From positions 1,674,001 to 1,738,000 of the forward strand of contig NZ_JASTWJ010000001.1 in assembly GCF_030499515.1 (NCBI RefSeq): a stretch of 64,000 nucleotides of DNA, read 5' to 3'. Made by a program: the position numbers and the translations under genes. The notes under the pieces are model-generated. The model did no database searches and was not told the origin of the DNA. It saw only the letters and a list, made by a program, of their open reading frames with translations. This DNA comes from Streptomyces sp. DT2A-34. Lineage in GTDB: Bacteria; Actinomycetota; Actinomycetes; Streptomycetales; Streptomycetaceae. Positions within the stretch are counted from its first letter, which is position 1, and each line of letters opens with the position of its first letter. This document shows, piece after piece, positions 33,387-44,161 of the stretch.

Positions 33387-36300
33387 ATGCTCCGTCCCCT
33401 CATCACCGCGCTGTTGGACCGGGTGGCGCGACACCAGGACGAGGGCGACCCGTCCGCGCTGTTCGAAGAGACGGCCCTGCCCGAAGCCGCCCGGCTGCGG
33501 GCGCTCATGGTGCGGGACGACGGCGCCGTCGCCATCGAGGCCCTGGACGCCCTGGTCACGTTCCACATGACGCGGCATCGGGCCCGGCCGGGTGACAACG
33601 GATACGCGGACTACGGCGAGGCGCTGCGGCTGCTGCTGTTACGGGCTCGGCTGCTGCCCGGCGGCGTGCCCGAGACGTTCCGGGAGGCGGTCGACGAGGC
33701 CGGCCGACGCGCATACGAGGCCCATGGGAAGGCCCGCGCGCTGATCGAGGAGTACGAGCGGACCATGGGCACCGCGCACCCGGACGCCGCGGCCCTGGAC
33801 CAGGCCGTGAGCCACTACCGGGTGGCGCTCGGGCTGGCCCTGGGCGGGCCCGACGTACCCGGGCTGCCCATGTCCCAGCTCTCCACGGCGCTGTTCTACC
33901 GGTTCCGGCTCGGCGGCCGAACCGCCGACCTCGACGAGGCGATCAGGCTGCGGGAGGCGTCGGTCAAGGCCACGGCCGGGGACAATCCCGAACTGTCCCG
34001 GCGCCTCATGCTGTTGTCGACCTTGCTGACCACGCGCCACGAGCGCACCGGACAGCCGGCCGATCTGGAGCGGGCCGTGTCGGTGGGACGCGAGGCGGTG
34101 CGAGCGACGCCGGTCGACAGCCACGCCCGCGCGCGTCGCCTCCATCATCTGGCGTTCGCCCTGCATCGCCGGTACGAGCGCACCTACGATCTCGCCGACC
34201 TCCAGGAGGCGGTCGGCCACGCTCGGGAGGCGGTGGAGACCGCCTGGCCCGACGACCCCGACCGGCTCGACTTCGCGGCGGGTCTCACCCACCGGCTCGG
34301 CGCCCGCTACGACCGGCTGGGCGACCCGGCGGACCTCGACTCTCCCATCCAGCTGCTGCGCTCCCTGCTGGCCACCGCGCCCGAGGCACAGCGCGCGAAG
34401 GCGCGGGCAAAGCTTGCCTGGGCGCTGTTCTGGAGGCACGAACGCACGGGCGAACTCGCGGATCTGGAGAGCGCGATCCTCCTCCGGCGTCAGGCCCTGG
34501 ACGCGACAGCCCCGACCGCCCCCACCCGAGGGCGCCTGCTCGCCGAGCACGCCAACGCCTACCGAATCCGCTACGAACGGCTGGATTCGGCCGAGGACCT
34601 CCAGGAGGCGATCCGGCTGGGGACACAGGCCGTGTCCGCCACAGCGGAGGACGTGGTCGCCCTGCAGGGCCTCGGCCAGAGCTATCTGCTCAGGTACCAC
34701 CGCACCTTCGAGCAGGCGGACCTGGACCGTGCGGTCCGCCTGCTGACCCGGGCGATCGACGTGCCGCCGGCCGCCTCCCCCGACACCGACCGCGCCGTGG
34801 CCATGGCGGACCTCGCCGAAGCGTTGCGGGAGCGGTACAACAACACCTTCGATCCGGCGGTCCTCGACGAGGCCGTGAAATGGCAGCGAGAGGCCACGAG
34901 GACGGTCCCCCGTAGCCACGAGCGTTTCGGCGACTTCCTGTCCGTGCTCAGCCGCGTACTCCTCCACCGATTCGAGCAGACGGGAACCCGCGCGGACGTC
35001 GAGGAAGCGATCGCGACCGCCGAGCGGGCGGTGGCCGTCACGTCCCCCGCACACCATTCGTACAGCTCGCTCCTCGGCAGTCTGGCCGTGACCCTGGCCG
35101 CCGGTCACGGCAGGCAGCCGGACGCGCTCGACCGCCCCGTGGCCCTCGCCCGGCAGGCCGTGGCGACGGCGCGCGCGGACGACGTCTTCCTGCCCCGGGC
35201 CTGGCGGCGCCTCGGCGATCTGCTGCGGCGGCGCTACCAGCACACCGGCGACCGGGCCGACCTGCACGAGGCCGTCGAGTGCTGGCGTCGGGCCGACGCG
35301 ATGCCCTACGCCACACAGCAACTCCGTATGGAGTGCCGCTCCAACTGGGGACGGGCCGGCGTCGAACTCGGCGACTTCGCCCTGGCCACCGACGGATACG
35401 ACCGTGCGCTGCTCCTGCTGCCCGAACTGGCCTGGCACGGGCTGCCCAGAACGGCGCGTGAGCGGCATCTGACCGACTGGTCCGGGATCGCCTCCACAGC
35501 CGCCGCCTGCCACATCCTGGCCGGGGCACCCGAGCGGGCGCTGGAACTGCTCGAACAGGGCCGGACGGTCGTCCACAGCCAGCTCCTGCGCACGCGAAGC
35601 GACCTGTCACGGCTCGCCGAACGGGACCCGGCGCTGGCGGACCGTATGCGCCGGGTGCGTGAGCGCCTCGACACCGGCCGGCTGGGCGTGGACGCCGATC
35701 CGGCGGAGATGTCCGAGGCCGTCCTGGTGTCTCCCCTCGCGCGGGAGCGGCTGGCGCGGGAGCGGGCCGAGCTGTGCCGCGAGTGGGACGAACTGCTCGC
35801 CGAGGCACGCGGGTTGGACGGCTTCGAGCGGTTCCTCGCGCCCGTCCCGTACGAGGAACTGCGCATGGCGGCGGACGGCGGGCCGGTCGTCGTGGTCAAC
35901 GTCAGCCCGATCGCCTGCCACGCCCTCGTGGTGCGCGGCGCCCCGGCACCCGTCGAGGTGGTCGAGCTGCCCGACCTGACGGACGAGGCGGTCACCCGGC
36001 GGGTCCTCACGTTCCTCAACGTCCTGGCGAACCGTCGTCGGCCACGGCGGCCGTTCCTGCGCCGGGAGGAGGACCGGCACGCCGTGCACGACCTGCTGGA
36101 GTGGTTGTGGGACAGCATCGCCGGGCCCGTGCTGGACCGCCTCGGCATCCCCGGCGGAACGGACCGGGAGCCGCCCCGGCTGTGGTGGTGTCCGACGGGG
36201 CGGCTGGCGTTGCTGCCCCTGCACGCCGCCGGCCGGTATCCGCGCCATCGCGGCACCGCGGACACCAGCGGCGCCCGCTCCGTGCCGGACCGTGTGGTCT

Positions 36301-36965
36301 CCTCGTATGCCTCGACGCTCACGGCACTGCGCCGCGCCCGGCTGGGCGGCGGGAGCGACGGCTCCTTCGGCGGGCTGGTGGTGGTGGGGGTGCCGCAGGC
36401 GCCGGGCCTGCCCGCGTTGCCGGGCGTGGAGCGGGAGTGCGCGCAGCTGCTGGCCGACCTCCCGGCGGGTGCGCGGGCCGGCGGACTGCTCGGGCGGGAC
36501 GCGACCCGTGCGGCCGTGCGGCAGGCTCTGCACGAGCACGCCTGGGTGCACTTCGCCTGTCACGCGGAGCAGGACGACATGGATCCGGCGGCCAGTGCGC
36601 TCGCCCTGCACGACGGGCGGCTCACCGCGGCCGAGCTGCTGGAACTGGAGCTTCCGCAGGCCGAGTTGGCCTATCTGTCGGCCTGCGAAACGGCCTTCGG
36701 CGCGGTGAACCTGCCCGATGAGGCGATGCATCTCGCCTCGGCCCTGCAGGCGGCGGGCTACCGGCATGCCATCGCGACGATGTGGGAGGTGCAGGACGGC
36801 TCGGCCGCGGACGTGGCCGCGCGGGTCTACGCCACGCTGACCGGCACCGGTGTGCCGGACGCCGCCGGGGCCGCCCGCGCGCTGCATACCGCGGTCGCCG
36901 CGCAGCGTGTGCAGGACCCGACGGATCCGCTGCGGTGGGCGGCCTATCTGCACGTCGGACCGTGA
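33387..36965 (+). CDS. TPR-CHAT caspase-like protein with TTA codon
   Basis: A 1192-residue protein. Residues ~100-830 are about a dozen TPR-like repeats with the recurring pattern 'RYERTGDLADLEEAI...R.AV.ATP' typical of actinobacterial TPR-CHAT proteins. The C-terminal CHAT domain (about 850-1192) belongs to the caspase/separase clan (C50-related): catalytic H1059 in VHFACHAEQ and C1100 in LSACETAFG are both present, followed by HLASALQAAGYRHAIATMWEV. Such proteins are cysteine-protease candidates, and some CHAT proteases act in bacterial immunity by cleaving a partner. Codon 85 is TTA (33639-33641), tying translation to bldA. It converges on the sigma-like/CBM2 gene (16 bp between stops). 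Confidence 0.9.
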   Translation: MLRPLITALLDRVARHQDEGDPSALFEETALPEAARLRALMVRDDGAVAIEALDALVTFHMTRHRARPGDNGYADYGEALRLLLLRARLLPGGVPETFREAVDEAGRRAYEAHGKARALIEEYERTMGTAHPDAAALDQAVSHYRVALGLALGGPDVPGLPMSQLSTALFYRFRLGGRTADLDEAIRLREASVKATAGDNPELSRRLMLLSTLLTTRHERTGQPADLERAVSVGREAVRATPVDSHARARRLHHLAFALHRRYERTYDLADLQEAVGHAREAVETAWPDDPDRLDFAAGLTHRLGARYDRLGDPADLDSPIQLLRSLLATAPEAQRAKARAKLAWALFWRHERTGELADLESAILLRRQALDATAPTAPTRGRLLAEHANAYRIRYERLDSAEDLQEAIRLGTQAVSATAEDVVALQGLGQSYLLRYHRTFEQADLDRAVRLLTRAIDVPPAASPDTDRAVAMADLAEALRERYNNTFDPAVLDEAVKWQREATRTVPRSHERFGDFLSVLSRVLLHRFEQTGTRADVEEAIATAERAVAVTSPAHHSYSSLLGSLAVTLAAGHGRQPDALDRPVALARQAVATARADDVFLPRAWRRLGDLLRRRYQHTGDRADLHEAVECWRRADAMPYATQQLRMECRSNWGRAGVELGDFALATDGYDRALLLLPELAWHGLPRTARERHLTDWSGIASTAAACHILAGAPERALELLEQGRTVVHSQLLRTRSDLSRLAERDPALADRMRRVRERLDTGRLGVDADPAEMSEAVLVSPLARERLARERAELCREWDELLAEARGLDGFERFLAPVPYEELRMAADGGPVVVVNVSPIACHALVVRGAPAPVEVVELPDLTDEAVTRRVLTFLNVLANRRRPRRPFLRREEDRHAVHDLLEWLWDSIAGPVLDRLGIPGGTDREPPRLWWCPTGRLALLPLHAAGRYPRHRGTADTSGARSVPDRVVSSYASTLTALRRARLGGGSDGSFGGLVVVGVPQAPGLPALPGVERECAQLLADLPAGARAGGLLGRDATRAAVRQALHEHAWVHFACHAEQDDMDPAASALALHDGRLTAAELLELELPQAELAYLSACETAFGAVNLPDEAMHLASALQAAGYRHAIATMWEVQDGSAADVAARVYATLTGTGVPDAAGAARALHTAVAAQRVQDPTDPLRWAAYLHVGP

Positions 36966-36981
36966 CCGGCGGCCGACCCGG

Positions 36982-38475
36982 TCAGTCCGCCCTCGTGCAG
37001 TCGTGCCCGTTCAACGCGAAGTCGTAGCCCGGCGAGTTCTCGCCCTCCCACGACGCGAGGAACCCGAAGGCCAGCTCGCCGTCGGCGGGAACCGTCTTGT
37101 TGTAGTCGGCGGCCTCGGCCGTCACCCGGGAGCCGTTCTGGGCGAAGCTCGCGTCCCACATCTGGCCGACCTTCTGGCCGTCCCGGAAGGACCAGGCGAC
37201 GCGCCAGTCGTCGAGGGCCCGTTCGGTGGTGACGGTGACGGTGGCCTGGAAGCCGTCGGGCCATTCGTTGACGAGGTCGTACTCGACGCTGCAGGTCGCC
37301 GGTTCGCTCGCGGACGGGTCCGGATCGTCCTCGCCGGCCGTGGACGACGTGGTGCCCTGCGGTCCCGGCTCGGGGTTCTTCGGTCCGGGCGCGTCGTCGC
37401 CCTTCGTGCCGCTCTCCGACGGCTCCGGGGAGTTCGAGGAGGGCTTCGTGGCGGACGTGACCGGCACGGAGAAGCCGGGGTCGGCGACCGGCTGGCGGTC
37501 GGACGGGTCGCCGCCCGCGGTGCCGCCGTCGCCGGTGGAGCCGGCGGGCATCATCGACACCGCGAGGGCGAGCACGGAGACAAGTACGGCGGCGACGAGG
37601 AGGCCGTTGCGTACGACGCGCGCCTTGTGCGCACCGGAGTCCGGCGGGCCGGCGTCCGCGTCCGCCGGGTCGGGGCGTCCGGCGCCGAGGCGTACCTCGG
37701 CGGCCCGGCGGCGGCGCTCCAGATAGGCGAGGCCGCCCCAGCCGATCACACCTCCGGCGAGGGCCCCGGGCAGTCCGCCGCCGTGCAGCCGCAGACAGGC
37801 GGCGGCCTCGGCGCACTGCACACAGGTGGCGAGGTGGCGGGAGAGGTCGGCCGGGGTGTCGGCCGCGGTCGAGCGGGTGACGGCGTCGAGGAGGCGGGCG
37901 TAGCTGCGGCACTGCGCGTCCATCGGCGTGTCGAGGTGGTTGCGGTGGCAGCGGTCCCTGAACAGGCCCCGGACCTGAGCGAGTTCCTCGGAGACGGCGG
38001 CCGGGTCCAGGCCGAGCCGGCGGGCCACCACGTGCAGCGGCAGCGCCTCCACCTCGGCCAGCCACAGCAGGGCCGCGTCCGGTTCCTGCATGTCACGCAG
38101 TCCGCGCAGCGCGATCGGGCGCTGCAACGGGGGGCCGGTGAAGCGGGCGGCCTTGTCGGAGTTGAGCCACAGGCGCAGATCGGGGTCGAGCTTGTGGCCC
38201 TGCCCGCTCTCCTCCCAGGCGGCCGCCGTGGCGCGTACGGTGGTCAGCAGCAGGGGGATTCGGGGCAGGCGGGCCGGGCGGCGGCCCGCACTCCTGAAGG
38301 TCCCGGCCTCGGCCTCGCGAGCCTCGCGTATGCCGGTCGAAAACGCCTCGGTCGCCAGCTGTTTGGCGGCGGCGGAACCGGCCGTGCACAGGTCGGCGTA
38401 CGACAGCACGGCGTCCCAGCACTCGGAGAACAGCGCGGCCTCGGTGGCGTCCTGGGGGGTCGGCAGGTCGGGCAT
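36982..38475 (-). CDS. Sigma-like / anti-sigma-like / CBM2 transmembrane fusion
   Basis: A 497-residue protein starting at ATG 38475 (MPDLPTPQ), with GGAG upstream. Residues 10-110 resemble a weak sigma region 2, and 128-176 a sigma region-4-like helix-turn-helix (LWLAEVEALPLHVVARRLGLDPAAVSEEL). H214-x3-C218-x2-C221 (RHLATCVQC) is the zinc-binding anti-sigma (ZAS) motif. One membrane span lies at 289-308; a Ser/Pro/Thr-rich linker follows; and residues ~394-495 resemble a family 2 carbohydrate-binding module, with flanking C395 and C493 and aromatic residues W406, W424, W428 and W440. So the C-terminus should face outside and bind cellulose or chitin. Its function is unproven; sensing of polysaccharide is the obvious hypothesis. 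Confidence 0.82.
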   Translation of the reverse strand: MPDLPTPQDATEAALFSECWDAVLSYADLCTAGSAAAKQLATEAFSTGIREAREAEAGTFRSAGRRPARLPRIPLLLTTVRATAAAWEESGQGHKLDPDLRLWLNSDKAARFTGPPLQRPIALRGLRDMQEPDAALLWLAEVEALPLHVVARRLGLDPAAVSEELAQVRGLFRDRCHRNHLDTPMDAQCRSYARLLDAVTRSTAADTPADLSRHLATCVQCAEAAACLRLHGGGLPGALAGGVIGWGGLAYLERRRRAAEVRLGAGRPDPADADAGPPDSGAHKARVVRNGLLVAAVLVSVLALAVSMMPAGSTGDGGTAGGDPSDRQPVADPGFSVPVTSATKPSSNSPEPSESGTKGDDAPGPKNPEPGPQGTTSSTAGEDDPDPSASEPATCSVEYDLVNEWPDGFQATVTVTTERALDDWRVAWSFRDGQKVGQMWDASFAQNGSRVTAEAADYNKTVPADGELAFGFLASWEGENSPGYDFALNGHDCTRAD

Positions 38476-38664
38476 GGGTCTCCTGCATCCACATGCGAGG
38501 TCAACTCGCCATATTGGCAGTGGAGTTGGGGGGAACCTCGCGGCAGGACGTGAGCCTTTCACGCTTCCGACACAACTGACAAGCGCCGTGTTCAAATGTC
38601 ATGACAGGCCGCGCGCCCCTACAACTCCAGCCACTTGTACGGACGCGAGCCCCGTCTGTCTCAC

Positions 38665-40002
38665 CTACACCGGCGTCGAATCCTCCGCCGTCGTGGAATC
38701 CTGCGCCGGCAGGCTGTCCATGAAGGAGCTCACCGAGAACACCGCGCGGCCGGGGCCGGGCGGGCCGTAGCCGGGGGGCGAGGACAGGCCGAAGTCGTCC
38801 ATCGTCTGGCGATAGGCCTGCAGCAGCCGGATGTGGTACTCCAGCGGCGCGCCCTGCGGGTTGGCCTTGCCGAGCGGGGTCGTGGGCTCGGGGCACCAGG
38901 TGGTGAAGCGGGGCGTGATGCCGTGCGACATGAAGAAGCGCAGGCCCTCCGTCGTCGACGCGATGGCCTCGTCGACGGATCCGAAGCCGAACGGCTCCGC
39001 CATCTCCACGCCCGCCACGAAGTTGGGGATGACGTTGCGGGCGCCGAAGATCTCCGCCGAGTCGAGGATGCGCTTGTGCCACTCGTCGCGGCCGACGTAA
39101 CGCTCCTTGCCCGGGCAGTACATCTTGAAGAGGTACTCGTCCCACACCTCGTAGTTGGGGTGGTAGATCTGCACGCCGTAGTCCTTGAAGCGCTGCACGT
39201 CGTCGCGCGGCAGCGCCTGGGCGACGACCTTGCCGATCCACCGGCCCGGGAAGCGCTCCTCGATGGCCTTGGCGTAGTGGCCGTAGAAGTCGGCCTCGTC
39301 ACGGCCGGCGACCGTCTTGGTGATCGCGCCGCCGGTCAGCGTGTAGGCGGTGGAGGCCTTGGCGGTGTCGTACCGGTCGATGATCTCGAGGGCCTCCAGC
39401 ACCTCCTCGACGTCCTTCACGCCCGTGTACGGGCGCCCGGCCGCCTTGTGCTGGCGCCAGTTGTGGTTGATGTCGCAGTACTGGCACTCCTCCTTGGCGC
39501 CGAAGTACTGGCAGACCCGGAAGACGGTGAGGTAGATCAGGTAGCCCCACTGGATGGTCGGGGCGACCTCCATCACCGACTTCCCGTTGGCGAGGGTGTG
39601 CCGGTAGTACTCCGGCATCGGCGGCACACCGACGTCGGCGATCCGCTTGCCGTCGAGGTAGAGCCCGAGCATGCCCTCCTCGTCGGCGGCGACCCGGTAC
39701 GGCGAGGACGGGTTCACACGCACGGAGACGACGGTGCGCCGCAGGTCGTACGGGCCGCCGGTGAGGATGATCTCCTCCGGCGGGCGGCGCAGCGCGGCCT
39801 CGCCGAGCTCGGGCAGGGTGCCGTGGTCGAAGGAGAAGATGAAGTACGACTTCGGCTTGACCTCGCCGTCCTCGTTGTCGCTGAGGGCGGACGGGTCGAA
39901 GGCCACTCCGCCCCGGAGCAGATCCTCCTTGAAGACGGCTTCCCGCGGAACGTGCGGGAATCGCTCCATCAGATCCTCGACCAGTGCGGTGCGGCTGCCC
40001 AT
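38665..40002 (-). CDS. Radical SAM protein with unusual Cys spacing
   Basis: A 445-residue protein starting at ATG 40002, with GGGAGGAG 7 nt upstream. The only cluster-type motif is VCQYFGAKEECQYCD, that is C-x8-C-x2-C, rather than the classical C-x3-C-x2-C; it lies near residue 163. Downstream (YTLTGGAIT, NFVAGVEMAEPFGFGSVDEA) has the beta/alpha pattern and glycine-rich SAM-binding strands of the fold. It probably makes a 5'-deoxyadenosyl radical, but the substrate is unknown. A D-2-hydroxyacid dehydrogenase-like gene lies upstream on the same strand with 125 bp between, and they could act together. Confidence 0.82.
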   Translation of the reverse strand: MGSRTALVEDLMERFPHVPREAVFKEDLLRGGVAFDPSALSDNEDGEVKPKSYFIFSFDHGTLPELGEAALRRPPEEIILTGGPYDLRRTVVSVRVNPSSPYRVAADEEGMLGLYLDGKRIADVGVPPMPEYYRHTLANGKSVMEVAPTIQWGYLIYLTVFRVCQYFGAKEECQYCDINHNWRQHKAAGRPYTGVKDVEEVLEALEIIDRYDTAKASTAYTLTGGAITKTVAGRDEADFYGHYAKAIEERFPGRWIGKVVAQALPRDDVQRFKDYGVQIYHPNYEVWDEYLFKMYCPGKERYVGRDEWHKRILDSAEIFGARNVIPNFVAGVEMAEPFGFGSVDEAIASTTEGLRFFMSHGITPRFTTWCPEPTTPLGKANPQGAPLEYHIRLLQAYRQTMDDFGLSSPPGYGPPGPGRAVFSVSSFMDSLPAQDSTTAEDSTPV

Positions 40003-40127
40003 CCGTAATCTCCTCCCGGCTCAGGCGTACGACTCCTCACGGTATGCCCCTGCCTGGGTGCGAGCAGCATCGGGTCCCCTGGAAGGGGCTCCGCCCTGCA
40101 CGCCGGGGCCCGGCACCTCCCGAAGGC

Positions 40128-42507
<2,380 letters not shown>

Positions 42508-42516
42508 CTCCGGGGG

Positions 42517-42555
42517 GACTTCGTAAACCCCCTTTCCTAACCCCTTGTCGAAAGT
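42517..42555. promoter_or_regulatory. 39-bp element upstream of the ROK regulator (copy A)
   Basis: Begins GACTTCGT and ends GTCGAAAGT. It matches 44019-44057 at 30 of 39 positions without gaps. The outer parts form a loose inverted repeat (GACTTCG / CGAAAGTC). It lies 78 bp before the ROK gene. Confidence 0.55.
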
Positions 42556-42633
42556 CCCCGCACGCCATAGCCTTGCGCCGCGCCGGTGCCGACGACGACC
42601 CGGCATGAAGTGAAGGGACGGGGGCATGGCCCT

Positions 42634-43890
42634 GTGAAGCGCACATCACGCGACATCCGCACCGCGAACCGCTATGAGGTGCTGCGCCAGATCATCGCCG
42701 CGTCGCCCACCTCCCGGCAGGAGCTGGCGGCCGCCACCGGTCTCAGTCTCGCCACGGTCGCCACCCTCGTGGGCGAGCTGCTCGACCTCCGCATGATCAC
42801 AGAGGTCGGGTTCGAGGACTCGGCCGGCGGCCGCCCCCGCGGGCTGGTGGCCGTCCACGCGTCCGGCGGCGCGCTGATCGGCGTCGATATCGCGGAGACG
42901 TACGTCCGGGTCGAGCTCTTCGATCTCGGGCTGAACGTCCTGGCCCGCGCCGACGAGGACATGCGCCCCGGCGAGAGCCGCCCCGAGCAGGTCGTCGGGC
43001 ATGTCGCCGCGGCCGTCGGCTCGGTGGTCACGCAGGCCGGCGTGGAGGGCGCGCGGGTGCTCGGCGTCGGGGTGAGCGTGCCGGGGCAGGTGGACCGGGC
43101 CACCGGCGTCGCCGAGTACGCCCCGAACTGGGACTGGCACGACGTGCCCCTGCTCGACCTGCTCTCCGAGCAGATCGCCTACCCGCTGTACATGGACAAC
43201 CCGTTGCGCGCCTGCGCGGTGGCCGAGCTGTGGTTCGGTGCCGCGCGCGGCAGCGGGGACGCCGTGGTGGTCAACCTCGGGACCGGCGTGGGCGCCGGGC
43301 TCGTGCTCGGCGGCGGGCTGCACCGGGGCGTGAGCAACAGCGCCGGCGAGTGGGGCCATACGACGCTCGTGCTGGACGGACGGCTGTGCCACTGCGGCAA
43401 CCACGGCTGCGTCGAGACCTATGTCGGCGCGCCCGGGATCATGGTGAACCTGCGGGAGCTGGCCGCCGACAGCGCGCTGCTGCACCCCGAGGACCAGACG
43501 GCCACGATCGACGCGCTCGCCCGTGGGGTCGGCGCGCACGATCCGGTGGCGCTCAAGGTGGTCCGGGACACCGCCCGTTACCTGGGCGCCGGGATCGCCG
43601 ACCTGGTGAACCTGTTCAACCCCGAAGTCGTCGTGCTCAGCAGCTGGGTCGCCGCCACCCTGGGCGAACCGCTGCTGCACGAGGTGCGCGAGGCCGTGGC
43701 CAGGCACGCGCTCAGGCGTCCGCTGGCCGCCACCCGGATCGTCCTCTCCGCCATCCCCACCGACCCGGTGTGTCTGGGCGCGGCGACGTTCGCACTCGAG
43801 GGTGCGTTGCAGTCGGCCCCGCAGAAGAGGACGCAGCCTGCCGCGCAACGCGGCACACCTGTGAGGAGCCGTACCGCACCGCCTTCATGA
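42634..43890 (+). CDS. ROK-family transcriptional regulator
   Basis: A 418-residue repressor-type ROK protein starting at GTG 42634, with GGGACGGGGG about 9 nt upstream. The N-terminal winged helix (RDIRTANRYEVLRQIIAASPTSRQELAAATGLSLATVATLVGEL) binds DNA. The ROK domain contains the glucokinase-like VVVNLGTGVGAGLVLGG and zinc site CHCGNHGCVET. It lacks clear evidence of catalytic kinase activity beyond the shared fold. It sits just ahead of a sugar ABC operon, and both units carry the same 39-bp element, so it most likely represses that operon and itself, with a sugar as inducer. Confidence 0.9.
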   Translation: MKRTSRDIRTANRYEVLRQIIAASPTSRQELAAATGLSLATVATLVGELLDLRMITEVGFEDSAGGRPRGLVAVHASGGALIGVDIAETYVRVELFDLGLNVLARADEDMRPGESRPEQVVGHVAAAVGSVVTQAGVEGARVLGVGVSVPGQVDRATGVAEYAPNWDWHDVPLLDLLSEQIAYPLYMDNPLRACAVAELWFGAARGSGDAVVVNLGTGVGAGLVLGGGLHRGVSNSAGEWGHTTLVLDGRLCHCGNHGCVETYVGAPGIMVNLRELAADSALLHPEDQTATIDALARGVGAHDPVALKVVRDTARYLGAGIADLVNLFNPEVVVLSSWVAATLGEPLLHEVREAVARHALRRPLAATRIVLSAIPTDPVCLGAATFALEGALQSAPQKRTQPAAQRGTPVRSRTAPPS

Positions 43891-43892
43891 GG

Positions 43893-43928
43893 GGCGTGAT
43901 TCCCCCCTCCTGAAACGGCGTGATTCCC
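43893..43928. repeat. 12-bp direct repeats after the ROK gene
   Basis: GGCGTGATTCCC occurs at 43893-43904 and 43917-43928, 24 bp apart, immediately after the ROK stop. A short dyad TCCCT/AGGGA follows. These may form part of a terminator or operator. Confidence 0.5.
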
Positions 43929-44018
43929 TCTTCCCGAAAGGGAGTTGCCGGTCGCTGGTGCGGCGCCCCGCAACCCCCTCACGTCCGGTATTCCGAACGT
44001 TGCACAACGCTTCGTGCA

Positions 44019-44057
44019 GACTTCGTCCAACCCCTTGCCGAAGCCTTAGTCGAAGGT
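44019..44057. promoter_or_regulatory. 39-bp element upstream of the sugar ABC operon (copy B)
   Basis: Begins GACTTCGT and ends GTCGAAGGT; 30 of 39 positions match copy A. It lies 105 bp before the solute-binding-protein start, where an operator for the operon is expected. Confidence 0.55.
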
Positions 44058-44161
44058 TAACGTCCCGCACCGCAACCCCATTTGAGCCAACTGGCGCTGA
44101 GCCGCTCCAGCCACAGGCACGGGCACAGGGCCGCAGCCGCACTCGAGACAAGGACGTCAGC

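Noticed and set aside
33639..35576. 645-residue minus-strand frame
   Set aside because: It is antisense to the TPR-CHAT gene and has no family pattern.
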